A stretch of DNA of 45,088 nucleotides from Methylacidiphilum caldifontis (GTDB taxonomy: Bacteria; Verrucomicrobiota; Verrucomicrobiia; Methylacidiphilales; CAMAQI01), in contig CAMCSM010000011.1 in assembly GCA_945877805.1 (NCBI GenBank), positions 1 to 45,088 of the forward strand, in the 5' to 3' direction. Each line of letters opens with the position of its first letter. Within the stretch, counting starts at the first letter, position 1. The position numbers and the translations under genes are program-made. The notes under the pieces are model-generated. The model saw only the letters and a program-made list of their open reading frames with translations, ran no database searches and had not been told where the DNA came from. Of the stretch, positions 1 to 8,596 are shown piece after piece.

Positions 1-563
1 GCCAGAAGCAGATAGTAAAGAAAGAGAACATTTAAACCGATGCTGCGCGCGTGACTCGGATCAAAACAAAAGAGAAGTAAATCCCGCCGAAAAAGAAGAG
101 TAAATCCGAGGGCAATCGAGCCAAAGAAGAGTGTCTCAAGCATCTGTGATTTTGATATCCCTAACAAACTTCCAAAAAGAATATGATTTAAATGGATATC
201 CGATTCGATCTTCGAATACAAAACTAAGCCGAAAGCAAACATTCCTGTAAAGACAACCCCCATTACCGTATCCTCTTTAATACGACTTCTGACCTTAATA
301 AACCCGGTAGAAATAGCACAAAAAAAACCGGCGGCAAATGCCCCTAACGAAAGAGGAATTCCGATCATATAAGCAAGGACCACTCCTGGAAAAATGGCGT
401 GCGAGATCGCATCCCCCATCAAGGACCAACCTTTTAAAATCAAATAACAAGAAAGTACGGAACAGACAATTCCCACAAGCGATCCCACGAGCCAAGCATC
501 TCTCATAAATGAAAATTGAAAGGGAGCCCACGGATCACTTAATAATAATTGCCAAGCATTCAT
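1..563 (-). CDS. Metal ABC transporter permease, TroD/TroC-like (partial, cut by left edge)
   Basis: Second inner-membrane permease of the manganese/iron importer encoded just upstream. Translating the minus strand from an ATG at 563 gives an uninterrupted frame of about 187 codons to the window edge, beginning MNAWQLLLSDPW. It is strongly hydrophobic. It carries the segment [20 protein letters not shown], nearly identical to [20 protein letters not shown] in the neighbouring permease; this is the conserved signature of the ABC-3 family (ZnuB, TroC/D, MntB). The C-terminal third is missing. The start lies 2 bp after the stop of the preceding permease, so the two are surely co-transcribed and probably form a heterodimeric channel, as in Treponema and Chlamydia tro/ytg operons. 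Which of the pair is TroC and which TroD cannot be decided here. Confidence 0.88.
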   Translation of the reverse strand, partial: MNAWQLLLSDPWAPFQFSFMRDAWLVGSLVGIVCSVLSCYLILKGWSLMGDAISHAIFPGVVLAYMIGIPLSLGAFAAGFFCAISTGFIKVRSRIKEDTVMGVVFTGMFAFGLVLYSKIESDIHLNHILFGSLLGISKSQMLETLFFGSIALGFTLLFRRDLLLFCFDPSHARSIGLNVLFLYYLLL

Positions 564-565
564 CT

Positions 566-1432
566 CTACTTGAACTCCAGACGCAATGATTTCATCTTGA
601 ATCCCTTCATCGCTAAAATCCCATGTTTAGGAGCAAATATCCAAGCGATTAAAAACAGCGATGTTTGCAAAACCACGATCGATCCCCCTACTGAACCATC
701 AAAGAAATAACTCAGATAGGCACCACAAAATGAGGTGAGCGATCCTAAAAATAAGGCGATGATCATCATCGTTCCAAATCGATCGGACAAAAGATAGGCA
801 GTCGCTCCCGGAGTAATTAACATCGCGACGACTAAACAAACCCCAACGGTTTGAAGCGCCGCCACCGCTGTCAACGTCAGCAGGGTTAACAACATAAATT
901 TAAGGAGTCGCACCGGAAACCCCAATACCTGCGCCTGAATCGGATCAAAACACCAAAGGAATAAATCTTTCCAAAAAATAAAAATTGTTGCGAGACAAAG
1001 GGCAGAGATCGCTAAAAGCTGAACGATATCTTGATCAGAAATCCCGAGAATATTTCCAAAGACAATCATTTTTAAATTAATCGGACTTGGATAAAGAGAA
1101 ATTAATAATAATCCAATCGCAAAAAAGGTACTAAAGACCACCCCAATGATCGCATCATCTCGAATCGCAACCATTTCCTTAATCCAACCGATCGCCCCCG
1201 TCGCAAGGGTCCCCGCAACAAATGCGCCTAATGCAATCGGTATCCCTAATCCATAGGCGACGACAACCCCAGGAATAATCGCATGAGAAAGGGCATCCCC
1301 CATCAGCGACCACCCCTTCAAGGTCAAAAAGCAAGAAAGCAACCCACAAACCGCCCCCACTAACGCACTGACAAAAATTGCTTTTTGCATATACTCATAT
1401 TGAAAGGGCATGAGTAAATCAGAAATCATCAC
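566..1432 (-). CDS. Metal ABC transporter permease, TroC-like
   Basis: Full-length ABC-3 family permease of about 288 residues, normal for the family, with several predicted membrane helices. The signature [20 protein letters not shown] sits near residues 40-60. It should form the membrane pore with the partial permease that follows, driven by the ATPase encoded immediately upstream. The frame can start at GTG 1432 or at the next codon, ATG 1429. The ATG forms a TGATG junction with the ATPase stop, which suggests translational coupling, so ATG 1429 is slightly preferred. The region after the last helix is short and hydrophilic. Substrate cannot be read from the permease; the Mn/Fe assignment comes from the binding protein and the MntR regulator next door. 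Confidence 0.9.
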   Translation of the reverse strand: MMISDLLMPFQYEYMQKAIFVSALVGAVCGLLSCFLTLKGWSLMGDALSHAIIPGVVVAYGLGIPIALGAFVAGTLATGAIGWIKEMVAIRDDAIIGVVFSTFFAIGLLLISLYPSPINLKMIVFGNILGISDQDIVQLLAISALCLATIFIFWKDLFLWCFDPIQAQVLGFPVRLLKFMLLTLLTLTAVAALQTVGVCLVVAMLITPGATAYLLSDRFGTMMIIALFLGSLTSFCGAYLSYFFDGSVGGSIVVLQTSLFLIAWIFAPKHGILAMKGFKMKSLRLEFK

Positions 1433-2319
1433 GGCTCATTCCCCTCTTTGGAATTAGTTAAATTTCGATGCTCTAAATGCCCTCCCTTTCCTAAAACTAA
1501 AGGCCTTTCATCATCGGTAATTAAGGTCACAGAGCGTCCATCGTTATCGTCGATCGTCGATTTATCAAAATGGAAATGACGTAAGACACCGCCAAAGGCC
1601 TTCGTGAGGTTCTCTTCGGTAAATACTTCATTTAAAGGACCCCATGCTAAAACACGCCGATTAATCAAAACAGCATGATCACAAAAATCGGGGACTGATC
1701 CTAAATTATGAGTTGATACTAAAATAATTTTCCCCTCGGCACGCAACTCTCGCATCAAATCGATAATCGCATTTTCAGTCTTCACATCTACCCCTGTAAA
1801 TGGTTCATCCAGTAAGATCACACGGCTTTGTTGCGCCAGCGCACGTGCTAAAAAGACTCTCTTTTTCTGACCTCCACTTAACTCTCCTATTTGACGATCT
1901 CGAAAATCCCACATTTGAACCTTCTGCAAACTTTCCTCCGCAATCTTTTTATCGTTCGAGGAGGCCATACGAAGAAAGTTCATATACCCGTATCGTCCCA
2001 TTAACACCACATCCCAAACGCTCACAGGAAAAGTCCAATCGACCTCCTCCGCCTGAGGAACATAAGCAATCCAATTTCTTTTCTGGGCCTCCAGAACAGG
2101 CCTTTCAGAAATCAACACATCCCCATCGGTCGGCTTCACAAATCCCATGAGCGCCTTGAAGAGAGTCGATTTACCGCTCCCGTTCACTCCTACGAGAGCA
2201 CAAATACAGCCTGCCTCTAAATGAAAAGAGGCCTCTTCAATTGCCCGATGCCCGTTCGAGTAAGTAACGGTCACCCCGCGAACGGTTATCGTTAATTTTT
2301 CCGGAGAGAGAGAAGTCAT
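1429..2319 (-). CDS. troB: Metal ABC transporter ATP-binding protein, TroB-like
   Basis: Cytoplasmic ATPase powering metal import through the two permeases. Walker [10 protein letters not shown] lies at about residues 44-52, the Q-loop near YVPQAEEV, the ABC signature LSGGQ at about 147-151 and Walker B VILLDEP at about 167-173, so the protein looks active. After the ATPase core there is a polar tail of about 45 residues ending NSKEGNEP. The frame is open back to 2385, overlapping the binding-protein gene, but I chose ATG 2319 because AAAGG lies about 8 bases before it and the ABC fold begins right after ([12 protein letters not shown]). The gene overlaps the next permease by a few bases, as expected for one operon driven from the troA promoter. 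Confidence 0.9.
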   Translation of the reverse strand: MTSLSPEKLTITVRGVTVTYSNGHRAIEEASFHLEAGCICALVGVNGSGKSTLFKALMGFVKPTDGDVLISERPVLEAQKRNWIAYVPQAEEVDWTFPVSVWDVVLMGRYGYMNFLRMASSNDKKIAEESLQKVQMWDFRDRQIGELSGGQKKRVFLARALAQQSRVILLDEPFTGVDVKTENAIIDLMRELRAEGKIILVSTHNLGSVPDFCDHAVLINRRVLAWGPLNEVFTEENLTKAFGGVLRHFHFDKSTIDDNDGRSVTLITDDERPLVLGKGGHLEHRNLTNSKEGNEP

Positions 2320-2344
2320 CGGCGTTACCTTTCGATCATTAAAT

Positions 2345-3250
2345 TTAGTTGAAAATTTCAAACCCTTTGAGGATTTGATCGGCATTGTATTCTAAAAGTT
2401 TCAAATAAGTCGGAACGGGACCATTTTGATCAGTCAATGAATCAACATAAAGAACCCCCCCGTAGCGAACCCCGGTCTCTTTCGCCACCTGCTTCATCGG
2501 CTTATCACTGATCGTACTTTCAGAAAAAACAACAGGAATCTGATGAAGCCGAATCGTATCGATGACTTTACGGATTTGTTGGGGAGTCCCCTCCTCATCG
2601 GCATTCACTGGCCATAAATAAAGCTCTTTCATTTGATAAGTTCGAATCAAATAGGAAAAAGCCCCTTCACTACTCACCAGCCAACGCCGATTCAACGGAA
2701 TTTTCGCCAGTTTTTGAGCAACAGGTTCCCCCACCAATTGAATCTTACGGCGATAGGCCTCCGCATTAGCATTATAAATCGGCTCATTGACGGGATCGAG
2801 TGCAACAAGTGCTTTTCTGATATTTTCGACATAAATCAAAGCATTGCTCGGCGACATCCAAGAGTGTGGGTTCGGCTTTCCTTGATAAGGTCCAACGGCA
2901 ATCCCCATCGGCTCAATTCCCTCAGAAATCACCACCTGGGGAACTCCTTTCACATTCTTAAAAAAACGCTCGAACCATCGCTCCAGTCCCATTCCATTCC
3001 AAAGAACCAAATCCGCCGATTGCGCTTTAACAATATCTAAGGGAGTAGGGTCATACTCATGAATTTCTGCCCCCGGCTTGGTGATCGATTCGACGATCGC
3101 AGCACTCCCTGCAATATTTTGCGCCATATCTTGAATAATGGTAAAGGTCGTTAATACCCTTTTAGGCTTCACGGGAGCTGCCGTCGATACCCCGATCAAT
3201 AGGCATAGCCAAAATAACCATAAAATAAATTTCATCTTGCTCATCATCAT
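2345..3250 (-). CDS. troA: Manganese/iron-binding ABC transporter substrate-binding protein
   Basis: Periplasmic cluster A-I binding protein that captures the metal and delivers it to the permeases. A signal peptide covers roughly the first 25 residues, with a [13 protein letters not shown] core and a likely cut after STA. Counting from the start at 3250, the probable metal ligands are His64 (EIHEYDPT), His129 (NPHSWMS), Glu195 (SSEGAF) and Asp270 (YVDSLT). His-His-Glu-Asp is the PsaA/MntC arrangement of Mn/Fe binders; Zn binders usually have His in the third position. The frame extends to 3298, but that would place the start inside the 22-bp operator and put a non-signal stretch in front of the signal peptide, so one of the three consecutive ATGs at 3250, 3247 or 3244 is preferred. 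First gene of the transporter operon. Confidence 0.9.
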   Translation of the reverse strand: MMMSKMKFILWLFWLCLLIGVSTAAPVKPKRVLTTFTIIQDMAQNIAGSAAIVESITKPGAEIHEYDPTPLDIVKAQSADLVLWNGMGLERWFERFFKNVKGVPQVVISEGIEPMGIAVGPYQGKPNPHSWMSPSNALIYVENIRKALVALDPVNEPIYNANAEAYRRKIQLVGEPVAQKLAKIPLNRRWLVSSEGAFSYLIRTYQMKELYLWPVNADEEGTPQQIRKVIDTIRLHQIPVVFSESTISDKPMKQVAKETGVRYGGVLYVDSLTDQNGPVPTYLKLLEYNADQILKGFEIFN

Positions 3251-3277
3251 GAATTTAAAATATTTAACTGTCAATAT

Positions 3278-3299
3278 AATGTTTGTATATACAAACATT
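3278..3299. promoter_or_regulatory. Perfect 22-bp palindrome, probable MntR operator
   Basis: The half-site AATGTTTGTAT is followed directly by its exact reverse complement. It lies 27 bp upstream of the chosen troA start and 46 bp upstream of mntR, between two divergent genes of one metal-homeostasis module. DtxR/MntR repressors bind such inverted repeats when metal-loaded. The position would allow control of troA and interference with the mntR -35 box, which begins 11 bp beyond the palindrome. The sequence is seen directly; binding by MntR is inferred. Confidence 0.72.
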
Positions 3300-3310
3300 T
3301 TATTAGAGCA

Positions 3311-3339
3311 TTGACTATCTTTATTATTTCCTTTATTCT
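3311..3339 (+). promoter_or_regulatory. Predicted sigma-70 promoter of mntR
   Basis: TTGACT at 3311-3316 and TATTCT at 3334-3339 are separated by exactly 17 bp. Transcription would start at about 3346, which is the A of the mntR ATG, so the transcript may be leaderless. No Shine-Dalgarno sequence precedes the ATG, which agrees with this. Confidence 0.5.
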
Positions 3340-3345
3340 CTTAAA

Positions 3346-3735
3346 ATGCCCAGACGCCTTGGTGTCATTTTATCCGAAAAAGCGGAAGACTATTTAGAAC
3401 GCATTCAAGAGCTGACCGATCGTCAAGGCTTTGCTCGTGTCTCCGATCTTGCCGAGGAGCTTCATCTCGGAAAAGCCAGTGTCTCCAGTATGATTCTCCG
3501 ACTTGCAAAACAGGGATTAGTCAACAATCAACGCTATCGAGGCTTTACCTTAACTGCGAAAGGCATCAAAGTCGCTAAAACCATCCGCCAGCGACACGAG
3601 GTTCTCACTCAATTTTTCAACTTCCTCGGAGTCAGTACAAAAGTGGCTCAAAAAGATATTGAGGGGATTGAGCACCACTTAAGCCCTGAGACGGTCCTCA
3701 AGCTTAAGACCCTCCTCCTCTCCCGTAAAAGCTAA
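3346..3735 (+). CDS. mntR: Manganese-responsive DtxR-family repressor MntR
   Basis: A 129-residue winged-helix regulator that likely represses metal uptake when Mn(II) is plentiful. The N-terminal HTH includes RVSDLAEELHLGKASVSSMI (31-50). The six metal ligands of Bacillus MntR (Asp8, Glu11, His77, Glu99, Glu102, His103) align at a constant +7 offset with Asp15, Glu18, His84, Glu106, Glu109 and His110 (EDYLERI, RHEVL, IEGIEHHLS). An aspartate at the first ligand favours manganese over iron. Length fits the short MntR type without an SH3-like domain. In Chlamydia the related regulator is fused to a permease; here it stands alone and divergent from the transporter. It ends 10 bp from the convergent glnD stop. 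Confidence 0.92.
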   Translation: MPRRLGVILSEKAEDYLERIQELTDRQGFARVSDLAEELHLGKASVSSMILRLAKQGLVNNQRYRGFTLTAKGIKVAKTIRQRHEVLTQFFNFLGVSTKVAQKDIEGIEHHLSPETVLKLKTLLLSRKS

Positions 3736-3745
3736 ATGGACTACA

Positions 3746-6493
3746 CTAGGTCGCCTCAAGTACTTTTCGTAACTCCGTGGTCATGTGATCGATCCAAGCA
3801 GGATCAATAATCTTTTGATTCTCTCGATCCGTTAGATAAAAACTATCCAAAGCCGCTCCCTTTTCTGTCGTCACACGAGCAAAAACAATATTCGCATTAC
3901 ACTCCGATAAGGTGTTCGTAATCTGATACAGTAACCCAGGACGATCAGGGGTGGTAATATTCAAAAGAGTCGATTGCAAGGAACTTCGTGTATCAAAGGT
4001 GATTTTTGTCGGAAAATCTAATCCCTCTAACCCCAGTCGCATAATTCCCTTTTTAGCTGGAAGCACGGCATTAAAATCAAAATCCGGATTTGAAAAAACT
4101 TTCTCCATTAAATCTCGTACTTTTTTCTGATCTCTCGGATGCGTCACCGCAGCAGACATCTCGTTCGAGATCCGAAACGTATCGACGACTATATTATCGG
4201 CGCGAGTAAAGATCTCGGCACTTAAAATTGAAAATCCGGAAAGCGCCAAAACTCCGGCAATTTTGGAAAAAACCTTTTCCCGATCCCACGTCACAAACGT
4301 CACCTCGGTATGAGATTGCTCAGGATGGTCAATCCACCCCACCACTGGAGAAAGGGCAAAAGCCGGATCGGAAAGTCGCCCCAAAAACTCATGGATAAGC
4401 GTTAAATGGTGAATTATAAGAGGCTCCCTTAAGGTATTAAAATACCGCTCAGGTAAACCAAAAAAATGTGCCTCCACCTCTTCCTGTGTGATCAATTTCG
4501 GACGCTTTTCAATGACCTGTAACTTGAGCTCGATGATTGACCGCTTCGCTTCCAATAAAAACTCCTCTTCGCCCGAAAGCGCCTGTCGCGTTAAATGATA
4601 GAGCCTCCACAACAACATCTCACGCCAATCCAACCACTTTTTGTCTCCCCCTGTGCCCATTCCATCAGCAAGGGTGATCAACATCAACATCTCTAAACGT
4701 TCTTGATTCTGAACAATCCGTGCAAAAGCCAAAATCGCCTCATGCTCATCTAAATTCTTTGTCCGAGCGACATCGGACATGGTCATATGATGATCGGTTA
4801 GAAAAATAAGGGTCGAAAGATCGGTTCCCTTTAATTTAAACCGGCGCCCCACTTTCATCGCATTTAAAGCACTTTGTTCGGCATGATGTCGCCCTCCCTC
4901 ACTTTTCCCAGTATCATGAAGAAGCATCGCTAAATAGAGTAAATGCGGTTTATCGACTCGCTCCATCAATGGCTTATACGGCAAAAACGGCGACTCCGTT
5001 GCGTCGATGATTTTATCCATCATCTCAAGACAAACTAAGGTGTGCTCATCCGCCGTGTAACGATGGAAAAATTCATGCTGCACAAGACAGGTCAACGGCT
5101 CAAACTCAGGAAAGAATCGGCCTAAAAGCCCGACTTCATGCATCTGCCTGAGAATCCCACCCACTCTCCCTTTTTTAGAGAAAATACCAATCAACATCGC
5201 ACGTACCGATTGATGATAGATAAAACTCCGATCGACTAACTTCCAACGTCTTCTCAGCTTAAAGCGAATCTCCGAGCCTAATATCAAAGAGTAATTTTGA
5301 GCATGCACAAAAACCCGCAAAATTCGCTTCGGATCTTCTGTGAAAATTGAGGAATCGGAAGCCTCAATCATTCCTGACTGCACAACAAATCCATCAACAT
5401 TTTTAGCTCGCTGAACCTTCTGAGGAATGAGCATCGACCGGGGGGCACTTCGAGAGGTTTTGACTCCCGCAATACGTTCAGATAAATGATTGGTCAGTTG
5501 ATACAATAATTGAGCATGTTGATAATAATCGCGCATCAATGTTTCAATTCGCCGTAAAATCGTTTTTTGCGGATAGTCAAAGCGATTCGCAATCTTCCCT
5601 TGAAGCTGCAAGGTTAAAATATCCCCTTTGCGTTTTTGCTGAAAATGGAGCTCCGTTCTCAGTCTTAAAATAAAATCATAAGCCGATTCCATCGACTTCC
5701 GTTCGCTCGGAGTAATGAACTTCGCCTCGACTAACTCCTGGGTCGTATGAATCTTCCGCTTCACCTGTGCCAACCAAAGCAAACTATGATAATCTCTTAG
5801 CCCCCCACATCCCCCTTTGATATTCGGCTCTTGAACAAAGGGGGTATTATTATTTTTTAAATGCCTTTGCCGCTGATCTTCAAGCCGCCACTCCACATAG
5901 CCATTGACATTATCTTCGTAGCAAGTTCTTTGAATGGTCGCCTCAAACTTCTCCCAAATCTCCTCTTTGCCACATAAAAAACGGGATTCCAACATCGCCG
6001 TTCGTGTTTGAAAATCCTCTTTTACTTGCTCAATGACCTCCTCATGAGATCGAGTCGCGTGACCAACATCGAAGCCAACATCCCAAAGCATATAAAGTAC
6101 CTCTTCGACAATATCCTTCACAAGCGCAGAAGACTCCCCCCCTTTATCATATAGAAAGAGGAGATCGATATCGCTCTGGGGATTGAGCTCCCCTCGTCCA
6201 AATCCCCCCACTGCGATCAATGAAACAGGAAGACTCTTCTGGAGATGCGCGCGCTTTGCATTTGCCACCGCCCCACGCCAAATATGTTTTAAAACAAGGG
6301 AGATTAAGTAAGATCTCTTTTGAACAATCTCTCGTCCGCCCCCCCCGCTGATATGGTTGAGCTTCAGTCGATGCTCTTCAATTTTAAGAAACTTTCGATA
6401 AACATCCAACAAATCACGCGGCTTCCCCAAGGAATCACTTTCCAATTGCCGCTCGGCATGACTTAATACTTTTTCCCAATGCGATAAGGCCAT
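3746..6493 (-). CDS. glnD: Bifunctional uridylyltransferase/uridylyl-removing enzyme GlnD
   Basis: Cytoplasmic nitrogen sensor that uridylylates PII proteins when glutamine is low and deuridylylates them when it is high. At 915 residues it is full length. The nucleotidyltransferase motif GGFGRGEL is at about 96-103, followed by SDID at 107-110 with both catalytic aspartates. An HD hydrolase motif (MLLHDTGKSEGGRHHAEQS) is near residue 525. Two C-terminal ACT domains occupy roughly 720-800 and 840-915 (VTFVTWDREKVFSKIAGVLA; LLNITTPDRPGLLYQITNTL). Both activities therefore look intact. No PII (glnB/K) or ammonium transporter gene is adjacent. The start codon is ATG 6493 with no Shine-Dalgarno sequence; instead it lies in the loop of a possible hairpin (see 6481-6530). 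Confidence 0.95.
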   Translation of the reverse strand: MALSHWEKVLSHAERQLESDSLGKPRDLLDVYRKFLKIEEHRLKLNHISGGGGREIVQKRSYLISLVLKHIWRGAVANAKRAHLQKSLPVSLIAVGGFGRGELNPQSDIDLLFLYDKGGESSALVKDIVEEVLYMLWDVGFDVGHATRSHEEVIEQVKEDFQTRTAMLESRFLCGKEEIWEKFEATIQRTCYEDNVNGYVEWRLEDQRQRHLKNNNTPFVQEPNIKGGCGGLRDYHSLLWLAQVKRKIHTTQELVEAKFITPSERKSMESAYDFILRLRTELHFQQKRKGDILTLQLQGKIANRFDYPQKTILRRIETLMRDYYQHAQLLYQLTNHLSERIAGVKTSRSAPRSMLIPQKVQRAKNVDGFVVQSGMIEASDSSIFTEDPKRILRVFVHAQNYSLILGSEIRFKLRRRWKLVDRSFIYHQSVRAMLIGIFSKKGRVGGILRQMHEVGLLGRFFPEFEPLTCLVQHEFFHRYTADEHTLVCLEMMDKIIDATESPFLPYKPLMERVDKPHLLYLAMLLHDTGKSEGGRHHAEQSALNAMKVGRRFKLKGTDLSTLIFLTDHHMTMSDVARTKNLDEHEAILAFARIVQNQERLEMLMLITLADGMGTGGDKKWLDWREMLLWRLYHLTRQALSGEEEFLLEAKRSIIELKLQVIEKRPKLITQEEVEAHFFGLPERYFNTLREPLIIHHLTLIHEFLGRLSDPAFALSPVVGWIDHPEQSHTEVTFVTWDREKVFSKIAGVLALSGFSILSAEIFTRADNIVVDTFRISNEMSAAVTHPRDQKKVRDLMEKVFSNPDFDFNAVLPAKKGIMRLGLEGLDFPTKITFDTRSSLQSTLLNITTPDRPGLLYQITNTLSECNANIVFARVTTEKGAALDSFYLTDRENQKIIDPAWIDHMTTELRKVLEAT

Positions 6494-6530
6494 AATTTAT
6501 CGCTTATACAAGCAAGAATCATGCGATAAA
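6481..6530 (-). promoter_or_regulatory. Alternative hairpins around the glnD start codon
   Basis: Read along the glnD mRNA, TTTATCGC (6530-6523) is followed after 19 nt by GCGATAAA (6503-6496), then after a short loop containing the ATG by TTATCGC (6487-6481). The middle element can pair with either flank: an 8-bp stem upstream, or a 7-bp stem with a 9-nt loop that holds the start codon. The two pairings exclude each other. The repeats are seen directly; a regulatory role is inferred, and a protein operator is also possible. Confidence 0.4.
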
Positions 6531-6581
6531 AAAGAAATATAATTGATAACCCCTTTTCCCTCAAAGGGCTATACTGACCAG

Positions 6582-8393
6582 TTAGGTCGGTTCGTGTAAC
6601 TCGATGATCAATTTTTCTAAAACGAATCTCATCGAATCAGGAATCATTCCTCCCTGAAAACCGCTCACCAGCAGAGTTGTTCCTCGCTTCATAAAAATCC
6701 AAAAACCAGCCTTATCTTTCAAGATAAATTGATGCATTAACCCCTCAGAGGCAGTCAACCCATTTGCAGTAGAAAGACAGGCCTCTGCTTGGGCAATAAA
6801 CTCCTCCAAATGACTTACTCCCACAAGAGAACCGGTGACGGTTTTCTCTTGTTTGACAACACATCCGCGTAAACCAGGCCAAAGGGCCACTCGCGCAACA
6901 ACCTGTTCGATCGTCCACTTTAATTCGGATGTTATATTCAAAAGCTCATGAATTCCGACTAAAGTTCCTATCGAAGCATGACTTCCTGTAATCGAGCGAT
7001 AGACGCGATCGGTCATCCCAGGAACGAGAAGCAACGACTCCACTTTAGAAAAACCACCTGATTGCAAACGATAGGAAATAATCGATCTCGCCATCTCTTG
7101 AGAGCAATGAATCGACTTCATCAACAGCGCCTCATCACATCGATTTAAATCTAACTCAACCTCTGACGAAACCTCAGGAGTAAGCACTTGAGCCTCTGAT
7201 TTTACTGCCGGCACAGGAACCGGAACAGTCACAGAGGGGATCAGAGGAGGTGTCGACACCGCTTCGATCGGCGTTGAACTCTCGATTTTCTCTGAAATCG
7301 GCTCTTGAATATCTATCTTATCCTCTTGGAGTTCAGGAACGACCAACGTCTGCTCTCCCACAGGAAGATCCTTAAGCGCCTCTTGAGCCGCTTCTAATAG
7401 TTCCTCCAATGGAACGGAAGGAGATTGAGAAACAGAGGGTGCGATCTGCGCCACGAACGGAGGAGGAGGAATTACCTCAACAACACGAGGCGACTCTTCA
7501 ATGATCAAATCGACAGAAGGGGGATTTTCAAATGTTTTTTCACCCGTTTCCTCATCCCCCAACGCACATTGTGCTGCCGCTAATAGGCTTTCTAAGTTAT
7601 TTTCACCCATCGGAGCGGTTGGAGGAATCGCCTCTGGAATTAAAGGAGCAGAAGGAGTGGGCACCGGCAAATCAAGAATACGCGTCTTGCCCTTATCTGG
7701 AATGATCGGAGTTTGAATAATCGGAGCTGAAATAGCCTCCTTCAGTTTATTTTTTTGCGTAGAAAGACGCGTAAAAACCTCCATCATCGGCAAAACGACT
7801 TTCACCTCCATGAGAGAGGAAATTTCCTCGGGAGATTTAAAAAGCGTCGAGGGCAGGAATTCGATCATCTGTCTCACTGTAAATTCAATTTTCCCGACAG
7901 AAAGTTGAGGAACCACTAAGTCCATCGGTATCGAAAATTCTTCAGAGGCGCCTGCAATCTCCTGGGCTTGATCCGATAAAACAGCCGGAGGAAGAGATCG
8001 ATAAGCGATACTCATCGGAAGGAGAACCTTATCCTGCGACTGACTCTTTGTATTGAAGCCCTCTTGCAACTTCGCAGTTGCTCCTTCAATTTTCCCAGGA
8101 ATCATAATCCGCATCGTCGGTTCTATTGCATTTTGAGACCCCGGCGGAGCCGGACGTAAGGAGGGGGGGAGCAATGGCCCTGTTTTTTGAGCAGGTAAAA
8201 CAATTCTTTGGGTCGATTTAGCCACTTTATTTCCAAGCGGTTTCGGTGCCTTTAATCCCATGATCGAAGAGGGAAAATCAGCAATCGGAGGAGGAGCTCC
8301 AATCCCAGGGGGGCGTGGAGCGGGAGGTTTCATTCCTGAAGGAGGAGTTGGAATCTCACTCTTTTTCCCAAACATTCCTAAAAAGCCAGACAT
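6582..8393 (-). CDS. Proline-rich protein with helix-hairpin-helix and possible roadblock-like C-terminus
   Basis: Unrecognised 603-residue protein. It starts MSGFLGMFGKK and then has a proline-rich, low-complexity N-terminal half. Around residues 150-220 there is a more ordered block (IPMDLVVPQLSVGKIEFTV). Two similar helical motifs, NLESLLAAAQCALGDEE and LEELLEAAQEALKDL, sit in the disordered middle and could be docking peptides. Residues of about 411-467 (LDLNRCDEALLMKSIHCS... FSKVESLLLVPGM) resemble a ComEA-type double helix-hairpin-helix. The last 125 residues (VVARVALWPGLRGCVVKQ ... LLVSGF) look like a roadblock/LC7 fold. No signal peptide or membrane helix is seen, so it is probably a cytoplasmic scaffold. 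GGAG precedes the ATG. It lies upstream of glnD on the same strand, 88 bp apart. Function unknown. Confidence 0.75.
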   Translation of the reverse strand: MSGFLGMFGKKSEIPTPPSGMKPPAPRPPGIGAPPPIADFPSSIMGLKAPKPLGNKVAKSTQRIVLPAQKTGPLLPPSLRPAPPGSQNAIEPTMRIMIPGKIEGATAKLQEGFNTKSQSQDKVLLPMSIAYRSLPPAVLSDQAQEIAGASEEFSIPMDLVVPQLSVGKIEFTVRQMIEFLPSTLFKSPEEISSLMEVKVVLPMMEVFTRLSTQKNKLKEAISAPIIQTPIIPDKGKTRILDLPVPTPSAPLIPEAIPPTAPMGENNLESLLAAAQCALGDEETGEKTFENPPSVDLIIEESPRVVEVIPPPPFVAQIAPSVSQSPSVPLEELLEAAQEALKDLPVGEQTLVVPELQEDKIDIQEPISEKIESSTPIEAVSTPPLIPSVTVPVPVPAVKSEAQVLTPEVSSEVELDLNRCDEALLMKSIHCSQEMARSIISYRLQSGGFSKVESLLLVPGMTDRVYRSITGSHASIGTLVGIHELLNITSELKWTIEQVVARVALWPGLRGCVVKQEKTVTGSLVGVSHLEEFIAQAEACLSTANGLTASEGLMHQFILKDKAGFWIFMKRGTTLLVSGFQGGMIPDSMRFVLEKLIIELHEPT

Positions 8394-8479
8394 GATTTAT
8401 CTCCAGTAAAGGTTGTATATTTACGGAATTTCGCATAAATAGATCCTTGATGCAACAGAATAAGGACTTTCTATTCCCC

Positions 8480-8550
8480 CTCCCGTCACAGGGAAAGCCC
8501 TCGCTCTCCGATTTTTTACAACTTCTGGCTTTCGAAGATTTTGACGGGAG
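8480..8550 (+). promoter_or_regulatory. Nested inverted repeats in the leader of nrnA
   Basis: CTCCCGTCA (8480-8488) pairs perfectly with TGACGGGAG (8542-8550), and inside it GAAAGCC (8493-8499) pairs with GGCTTTC (8527-8533). The 27-nt inner loop contains a T6 run. The element lies in the 203-bp gap between divergent genes, 46 bp before nrnA. It does not match an FMN riboswitch or another element I recognise. It may be a structured 5' leader or a small RNA. Confidence 0.4.
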
Positions 8551-8596
8551 AATCGATCTGTACGCTTACCTAAATAAATAATTTCCAAAACCCCAC

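Noticed and set aside
295-531. Minus-strand frame of 78 codons inside the first permease
   Set aside because: It lies in another frame of a clear ABC-3 permease and its translation has no family features.
2633-3040. Plus-strand frame opposite troA
   Set aside because: Shadow of the binding-protein gene, whose signal peptide and metal ligands are clear.
6551-6568. CCCTTT/AAAGGG hairpin between the HhH gene and glnD as a terminator
   Set aside because: Only 6 bp and no U-run on the minus strand, so termination is not supported.
8480-8550. FMN riboswitch upstream of the ribF operon
   Set aside because: The conserved RFN core segments are absent; only generic nested stems are seen.
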